64,000 bases of DNA from Desulfatibacillum aliphaticivorans DSM 15576 (lineage in GTDB: Bacteria > Desulfobacterota > Desulfobacteria > Desulfobacterales > Desulfatibacillaceae): contig NZ_AUCT01000002.1 in assembly GCF_000429905.1 (NCBI RefSeq), positions 186,001 through 250,000 of the forward strand, given 5' to 3'. Under the pieces are notes generated by a model that had not been told where the DNA came from, made no database searches, and saw only the letters and a program-made list of their open reading frames with translations. This document shows positions 58,625 to 64,000 of this stretch, one piece after another. How positions within the stretch are numbered: the first letter of the stretch is position 1; the number at the start of each line of letters is the position of its first letter. The position numbers and the translations under genes were made by a program.

Positions 58625-61087
58625 TTGTTTAAAATTTTTCCGGCTCGACTTCCGCTGATCTTAATTCCGATTTTTTTCTTTGCCATAATCTCTTCTTCCT
58701 GGGCGGCCGCAACGGCCCAGTTTTCCGGCGCCTATTTTACGGCCAAGCAATCCAACCTGGGTATGCCCGTCCTTCTGAAGGCGCAATTGGTGGACGCCTC
58801 GGGCGATCCCATTCCGGAAGCGATAGTTTATTTTGACATTTATCATGACGGAGCCTGGCATGTAATCAATGGGGATGACGGCGGCTGCATAACGGACTCC
58901 ACCGGCGCGGCCAACGTTTATTATTATGTGGACCCGACGCTCTCCGTAGGAAGCCATCAAATCCGCGCCCGTTTTGACGGCGACGCCAAGTCAGACAGCG
59001 CGGTTCTGGATCAGACTCTCACGACCAATAAGGCGGAAATTACCTTCGCCCTGTATTTAAACGGAGATAATGATCTGGAGCCCCATGCCATGGATGATTT
59101 TTATACCGAGCTATACCCCCATGGCGTAAATAATAATGTTAATTTCATTGTTTTATTCGATGGTTATGGGAGAGTTTACGTTGATGACGGATATTGGGAT
59201 GGAACCAGAATGTTCATCGTCACCCCGGAATCCGTCGCTTCCCAGACCTATCTTTACCAGGAATGGGGAGAGCAGAATATGGGCGACCAATCCACTCTGC
59301 AAGCCTTTACGGAAACCGCTTTTAAGGACTTTCCCGCACAAAACAACGTGTTGGTCATTTGGGACCATGGAAATGGATGGTATAGCCAGCCGGAAACCAA
59401 AACCCTGACCAAGGATAACGCCAACGCGATCACTATAGGCGCGCATGTGGAACTCCCCATTCCCCATCAAACAGCCGCCCGCCTTGCCTCCAAAAAGGCC
59501 GTCGCCTCAATGGCTGCTGAGGAGGACATGGCGGTTAAGGGAGTGAGCTATGACTATCCGGCAAATGACTACTTAGGACTGACCGAACTGTCCGGAGCGC
59601 TAAAGCAAGCGGGGGTCATCGTGGATGTCCTGGCAATGGACGCTTGCCTGATGGGGTCCGTGGAAGTCGCCTATGAAGTTAAGGACGTAGCCAATTTTTT
59701 TGTGGGTTCGATGGAAACCGTTCCCCTGGATGGTTTTGACTATGACGACCTGGGAAACAGGATTGCCATGGGAAACTGCTCCACGGCCCGAGATATGGCC
59801 TACCAAATGGTGGAGTCTTACGGCAACTTTTACTCGGACTATATTTATCAATGCACTCTGTCGGCATGGGATCTCAAAGAAATGGCGTCGGTGTTTTCGG
59901 CTTTGGAGAATCTGTCCACGACGTTTCTGGCGCATATGCACAGCATTCGTGATATTTATTTTACAGCAGCCACGCGCGAAGCCACATCATTGATTGATGA
60001 CTCGCACTGCTACGATTTGGGATCGCTTGCCCATCATATACAAGAGGAAATGCCGAATCATATGGTCTGTGACGCCGCCCTGGCCTTGAAAAACGAGTTA
60101 GAAGGCGCCGCCCGGGTTAACTATTGGCTGCACAGCTCCACCATTCGAACCGGTTATACGCGACCGTACTCAGACATGACTGCCATGACCGGCCTGTCAA
60201 TCTATTGGCCCCCTCCATTGGAGTTTAATCCCCATTACGTAGATGAAAGGGCGCTCAGCTTCGCCAGCCAATCCTGGAACAAATTCATCAGGTTGGACTA
60301 TGATCATACTCCTCCTTCTCCCGATGGTCCGGTGGAATGGGTCAGGGCGCCCAGCGCCCTTAGCGAGTCGGCAATTACCATGGAAATCTTTTCCGCAACG
60401 GATCAATTCGTCATTACCTATAACGGGCAAACTTATTACCTGGATAATACCGTCTACTACCAGTTCGAGCCATATAGCATTACAGGTGGAACAGGCGCCA
60501 CCTGGTCGGGCAACCGGTACACATCCACCGTGTATACGGACGACGGCCTGGAGCCCAACCATGAGTACCTGTATACTGCTTTCGCTCATGACGGCGCCGG
60601 ACACAGAACAGACAGAATAGACGGTGCGTATGCGGTCACTCTGGCCCGGACGCCGGGCCCGGGGGATTTTTCCGCAACCAATGAAAATGAAATCCTGGTT
60701 GTCTGGTCCCCGAACGGCAACCCGGATCACACCGAATATTATTGCGAAAATATTGGAACCGGCGATGTTTCGGGCTGGATAACGCAGACTCAATGGTCCA
60801 ATTCCGGACTTGCATCGGATCAATTTTACAAATTCCGGGTTAAGGCGAAAAATTTGGATGGTGTGGAGACGGAATGGAAATCTTTGGGCAACGCCTGCCT
60901 GGGGACATGCCCCGGCAATGTCAACAAAGATTATCGGATAGACGTCGCCGACGCCATCCTGTGCCTGCAGGTTGCGGCGGGCCTGACGCCGGAAGGCATG
61001 GATAAAAACACGGCAATCGACGCCGAATTACAAGTTGGGCTTGACGAAGCCCTGTATATTTTGCAAATTGAGAGCGAATTCAGATAA
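58625..61087 (+). CDS. Secreted clostripain-family protease, copy 2
   Basis: About 820 residues, same architecture as copy 1: signal peptide, Ig-like domain, C11 core with WDHGNGW and MDACLMGSVEVAYE, fibronectin-like strands and a dockerin-like end (GNVNKDYRIDVADAILCLQV). The first calcium loop is weaker (N-K-D-Y-R-I-D) than in copy 1. TTG 58625 is the best start; AAAGGA lies 8 bases upstream and mirrors copy 1's TTG-TTA-AAA context. A TTG at 58607 is an alternative. The 3' end is almost identical in DNA to copy 1 (58516-58566 versus 61019-61069). Confidence 0.88.
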   Translation: MFKIFPARLPLILIPIFFFAIISSSWAAATAQFSGAYFTAKQSNLGMPVLLKAQLVDASGDPIPEAIVYFDIYHDGAWHVINGDDGGCITDSTGAANVYYYVDPTLSVGSHQIRARFDGDAKSDSAVLDQTLTTNKAEITFALYLNGDNDLEPHAMDDFYTELYPHGVNNNVNFIVLFDGYGRVYVDDGYWDGTRMFIVTPESVASQTYLYQEWGEQNMGDQSTLQAFTETAFKDFPAQNNVLVIWDHGNGWYSQPETKTLTKDNANAITIGAHVELPIPHQTAARLASKKAVASMAAEEDMAVKGVSYDYPANDYLGLTELSGALKQAGVIVDVLAMDACLMGSVEVAYEVKDVANFFVGSMETVPLDGFDYDDLGNRIAMGNCSTARDMAYQMVESYGNFYSDYIYQCTLSAWDLKEMASVFSALENLSTTFLAHMHSIRDIYFTAATREATSLIDDSHCYDLGSLAHHIQEEMPNHMVCDAALALKNELEGAARVNYWLHSSTIRTGYTRPYSDMTAMTGLSIYWPPPLEFNPHYVDERALSFASQSWNKFIRLDYDHTPPSPDGPVEWVRAPSALSESAITMEIFSATDQFVITYNGQTYYLDNTVYYQFEPYSITGGTGATWSGNRYTSTVYTDDGLEPNHEYLYTAFAHDGAGHRTDRIDGAYAVTLARTPGPGDFSATNENEILVVWSPNGNPDHTEYYCENIGTGDVSGWITQTQWSNSGLASDQFYKFRVKAKNLDGVETEWKSLGNACLGTCPGNVNKDYRIDVADAILCLQVAAGLTPEGMDKNTAIDAELQVGLDEALYILQIESEFR

Positions 61088-61115
61088 AGCGGAATTAATA
61101 TTACTGAGGGGAAAA

Positions 61116-63566
61116 ATGAATCGCCTTCTATTACCGGCCGTATGTTCGGCCATACGCAGTCCCTTATTCCTGATTGCAATCTTGACAATTTGCCTTGCCC
61201 TTCCGCTTTCTTCATGGGCGGCAGCGCCCTGCCAGTTTTCCGTCTCCCATTTTAAAGACAAGCAATCCAACCTGGGTATGCCCGTCCTATTGGAAGCCAA
61301 ATTGGTCGATGCGTCGGGCGATCCCATCTATAACGCCGCAATCTATTTTGATATCTATTATGACGGCGCATGGCGTATAATTAACGAAGATGACGGCGGC
61401 TATCCAACGGACTACTTAGGCGTAGCAAAAACCTTCTATTATGTGGATTCCGCATTCCCGGAAGGCGATTATCCCATTCGCGCCCGTTTTGACGGCGACG
61501 CCTCTTTTGACCCTGCCTCCATTCAAAAAACGCTGACAGCCAATCTGGCCGGAGTCACCTTTGCTTTGTTTTTAAACGGGGACAATAATCTGGAGCCCTA
61601 TGCCATTGAAGATTTTTACGACGAACTGCATCCGCAGGGAACCAACGAGTACATAAACTTCATCGTTCTATTCGATAGAATCAACGGCTATGACTGGACC
61701 CATGACAATTGGTTCGGAACCAGGATGTATGTCGTCACCCCCGACACGGTGCGCTCGGACGTGTATTTGTATCAGGATTGGGGGGAGCAAAACATGGGCG
61801 ACCAATCCACCTTGCAAGCATTTGCGGAAACCGCCTTTACGGATTTTCCCGCGGAGCATTCGGTGCTGGTGCTTTGGGATCACGGCAGCGGTTGGCAGGG
61901 AGAATACAAGTCTTTGCCAGCGGAGGAACGGGACGCCCCTTTCACCGGCGCGGAAATGGAGCTGCCCTTGCCGCCCCACGTGGCAGCCCGATTGGCTTCC
62001 AAAAAGTCAACGGCTCCGCCCGCAGGGGAGGATGAGAAAACTTTCCCCGTTAAGGCGATAAGCTACGACAACACCTCCGGCAGCGACAGCCTGAGCCTGA
62101 CCGAAGTTTCCGGCGCCATTGAAGGGACAGGGCTGACCGTGGATGTCGTCGCCATGGACGCCTGCCTCATGGGCATGGTGGAAGTGGCTTACGAGTTGAG
62201 GAATGTCGCCCGCTATTTCGTGGCGTCAGGCGACAACGTCAGCGCCAAAGGCTTTGATTACGCGGATATAGGCCAGAGGCTAACGGCGGACAATGCTCCC
62301 GACGCCCGATCCCTTGCTTCGGCGCTTGTCGACTCTTACGAGAATTTTTACGGCTCATACGACTACATGGCAACCCTTTCCGCCTGGGACCTGACCCTTA
62401 TGGCGCCTTTTTTCAGCGCCCTGGAAAACTTCTCCTCCGTCCTGCTGGAAAAAATGGACCTAATCCCTTTTGCTGAAAGGGCCGATTTCTACCTTGCAAC
62501 CGAAAATATGATCCAGGGCCCCCTCTATTTGGACCTGGGCTCCCTGGCTTACCACGCCCAACAGGAAATCTCGGACGCTCAAGTGATTTCCGCAGCGGCG
62601 GATTTGGAAAGCCAGGTGCTTGGAGCCGCTTGCGTCAACTATTTCGTCCATGACGGCTATTACGGCAGTTACAAATACACGGACAAAACCAGCATGCGGG
62701 GACTGACAATCTATTTGCCTCCTCCGGATTACTGGGATCACAGTTACACCTATCCCCAGGTATTGAGTTTTACGGACCTTTCATGGAACCAAACCGTTCG
62801 TCTGTTATTGGACTCAACGCCTCCTGCTGCGGAAAATTCTTTGGAATGGGCAAAGGCCCCCTACGCTGTCAACGAGTCATCCATTGCCATGGAGTCCTTT
62901 TCCGCTGTCGATCAATGGGAAAACCCCGTCTATTATCAATTTTCGTTCACCCAAAGCCCCACCGGCGGGACGGGCGGAAACGATTCGGACAGCCGATACG
63001 AGTCCACGGCCTATACGGATGACGGCCTGGAGCCCAACCATCAATACTGCTACACGGTCTACGCTTATGACGGGGCAGGAAACCCGACTGAAACGATCGC
63101 TGAGGCTTGCGCAGTCACCCTGGCTCTGGCGCCGGGAGCAGGCGCCTTGCAACCAAAAGGCTGCGACAAAATTGAGGCCGCCTGGGACACAGGGGGCAAC
63201 CCGGAAGGCACGGAGTATTTTTGCGAAAACATAACCACTGGAGAAGCCTCGGGCTGGACCGCGGACGCCCAATGGACCAGCAGCGGACTTGCGACCAAAA
63301 ACGCTTATACCTTCCGCGTCAAAGCCAGAAACTCCGAATATGTAGAGACGGACTGGGTGAGCCTGGGCGATTGCGAAACCGGGGTGTGTCACGGGGACGC
63401 CAATGCAGACGGCGCCCTTAGCCTGGCTGACGCCATAGTATGCCTGCAGGTTGTTGCGGGCTTAGAGCCCGTAGGCTTGGATAAAAGCGCCGCAATTGAC
63501 GCACTGCAGCAAATCGGGCTTGACGAAGCCCTGTATATTTTGCAAATTGAGGGCGAATCCAGATAG
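61116..63566 (+). CDS. Secreted clostripain-family protease, copy 3
   Basis: An 816-residue paralog with the longest signal peptide (MNRLLLPAVCSAIRSPLFLI, ending near SSWAA). The C11 core keeps WDHGSGW and MDACLMGMVEVAYE. An 11-residue segment before the fibronectin-like part present in copies 1 and 2 is missing (VDQWENPVYYQF). The dockerin-like end has strong calcium loops (GDANADGALSLADAIVCLQV). The start is ATG 61116 after GAGGGG; the longer frame from 61035 overlaps copy 2. It is followed after 30 bases by an amidohydrolase gene. Confidence 0.88.
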   Translation: MNRLLLPAVCSAIRSPLFLIAILTICLALPLSSWAAAPCQFSVSHFKDKQSNLGMPVLLEAKLVDASGDPIYNAAIYFDIYYDGAWRIINEDDGGYPTDYLGVAKTFYYVDSAFPEGDYPIRARFDGDASFDPASIQKTLTANLAGVTFALFLNGDNNLEPYAIEDFYDELHPQGTNEYINFIVLFDRINGYDWTHDNWFGTRMYVVTPDTVRSDVYLYQDWGEQNMGDQSTLQAFAETAFTDFPAEHSVLVLWDHGSGWQGEYKSLPAEERDAPFTGAEMELPLPPHVAARLASKKSTAPPAGEDEKTFPVKAISYDNTSGSDSLSLTEVSGAIEGTGLTVDVVAMDACLMGMVEVAYELRNVARYFVASGDNVSAKGFDYADIGQRLTADNAPDARSLASALVDSYENFYGSYDYMATLSAWDLTLMAPFFSALENFSSVLLEKMDLIPFAERADFYLATENMIQGPLYLDLGSLAYHAQQEISDAQVISAAADLESQVLGAACVNYFVHDGYYGSYKYTDKTSMRGLTIYLPPPDYWDHSYTYPQVLSFTDLSWNQTVRLLLDSTPPAAENSLEWAKAPYAVNESSIAMESFSAVDQWENPVYYQFSFTQSPTGGTGGNDSDSRYESTAYTDDGLEPNHQYCYTVYAYDGAGNPTETIAEACAVTLALAPGAGALQPKGCDKIEAAWDTGGNPEGTEYFCENITTGEASGWTADAQWTSSGLATKNAYTFRVKARNSEYVETDWVSLGDCETGVCHGDANADGALSLADAIVCLQVVAGLEPVGLDKSAAIDALQQIGLDEALYILQIEGESR

Positions 63567-63596
63567 GGAGGGTTTAATCTTTTACGGAGGGGAAAA

Positions 63597-64000
63597 ATGA
63601 ATCGCCGTCAATTTCTGGCCGTATCTTCGGCCGTCAGCAGCGCCTTACTGCTGGGATCCTGCGCATCAACCACCAATCGCTACCAATTGCCCGAAGCCCT
63701 GGTGAAGCCGGACGAAAAACTGGCCTTGACCAATCTTTCCATAGTGGACGTTCAAACCGGGACGATCCGCCGGGAAAACTGCATCCTGATTCAGCAGGGA
63801 CGCATCGCCGAACTGTACACCAAGGAAGACTGGCCTTCCGTGCAGGCGGACAAGGAAATTGACCTGCAAGGCGGCTACGTCATGCCCGGGCTCATCAATG
63901 CACACTGCCACATGACGGCGCCTTGCAGCATCGCCGTCAGTCCGGCGGCTTTGTTTTCGTACAAACGCCAGGTGGAAAGAAACGCCGAGGAATGCATCAA
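63597..64000 (+). CDS. Exported amidohydrolase-family protein (5' part, truncated by window)
   Basis: The first ~134 residues are visible. The twin-arginine motif NRRQFLAVSS and the lipobox LLGSCAS indicate Tat export and lipidation. The amidohydrolase N-terminus follows, with metal-binding H-x-H in MPGLINAHCHMTAP. Relatives are imidazolonepropionase/dihydroorotase-like hydrolases of cyclic amides or lactams; function cannot be refined because the C-terminus lies outside the window. GGAGGGG lies 6 bases before ATG 63597. It follows the protease triplet on the same strand. Confidence 0.8.
   Translation, partial: MNRRQFLAVSSAVSSALLLGSCASTTNRYQLPEALVKPDEKLALTNLSIVDVQTGTIRRENCILIQQGRIAELYTKEDWPSVQADKEIDLQGGYVMPGLINAHCHMTAPCSIAVSPAALFSYKRQVERNAEECI

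Noticed and set aside
1..64000. rRNA, tRNA, insertion sequences, prophage or CRISPR
   Set aside because: No cloverleaf-like, rRNA-like, transposase, phage-structural or spacer-repeat signal was seen on either strand by reading; covariance-model and profile searches were not possible here.

Overview
The window reads as a chromosomal segment of a strictly anaerobic, metabolically versatile Deltaproteobacterium (Desulfobacterota). The mix of acyl-CoA chemistry, many two-component and Ser/Thr kinase proteins, an MglA/roadblock cluster, DUF362 and YcaO proteins, and GTG/TTG starts recalls Desulfatibacillum-type sulfate reducers. That assignment is from memory of gene content and was not tested. 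The segment is gene-dense. I saw no rRNA, tRNA, CRISPR array, insertion sequence or prophage.

Layout. 0-6 kb: a divergent RelA/SpoT-fold protein (-), then a + strand run of SAM methyltransferase, alpha/alpha-toroid (terpene-cyclase-like) protein, hexapeptide acyltransferase, alpha/beta hydrolase and rhomboid protease. 6-8 kb: a cold-shock protein with an SD-sequestering leader and a DEAD-box RNA helicase. 8-15 kb (-): O-methyltransferase-like protein with TetR regulator, enolase-superfamily enzyme coupled to a membrane SpoIIE phosphatase, a large polytopic membrane protein and a small amphi-Trp protein. 15.4-20.5 kb (+): a promoter/operator followed by a histidine-phosphatase-fold protein, acyl-CoA dehydrogenase, TetR regulator and two tandem APH-type kinases, a split version of eukaryotic ACAD10/11. 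20.8-23.5 kb (-): GMC oxidoreductase and TauE/SafE permease. 23.7-28.5 kb: crotonase, LarE, YcaO-TPR (+) and a convergent DUF362 protein.

28.8-35.7 kb (+) is a eukaryotic-like phospho-signalling island: CHASE2-Ser/Thr kinase, PP2C phosphatase, FHA protein, a second kinase fused to a cyclic-nucleotide-binding domain, and a 43-residue-repeat helical protein. 45.3-35.7 kb (-) is a second signalling island: REC-DUF4388-acidic repeat-roadblock protein, roadblock protein, histidine kinase, MglB-like roadblock protein, MglA GTPase, acidic coiled protein, zinc ribbon, GAF/PAS hybrid histidine kinase and a PNPOx-like protein. The two islands meet tail to tail at 35.7 kb and may form one signalling locus.

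45.5-52.2 kb holds an OmpA/VWA lipoprotein, a DUF3783-like protein with a polyglutamine tail, a TetR/DUF6125-like pair behind a palindromic operator, a DJ-1/PfpI protein, a GNAT acetyltransferase and a Cache-PAS histidine kinase. 52.5-55.9 kb encodes two adjacent ThDP-enzyme paralogs, the second without the cofactor-binding motif. 56.1-63.6 kb is a tandem triplication of secreted clostripain-family proteases with dockerin-like C-termini, followed by a Tat/lipoprotein amidohydrolase cut off by the window end.

The best candidates for undescribed biology are the LarE-YcaO-TPR operon, the paired kinase and MglA/roadblock islands, the ThDP-enzyme/degenerate-partner pair, and the split ACAD10/11-like operon with its visible control region.
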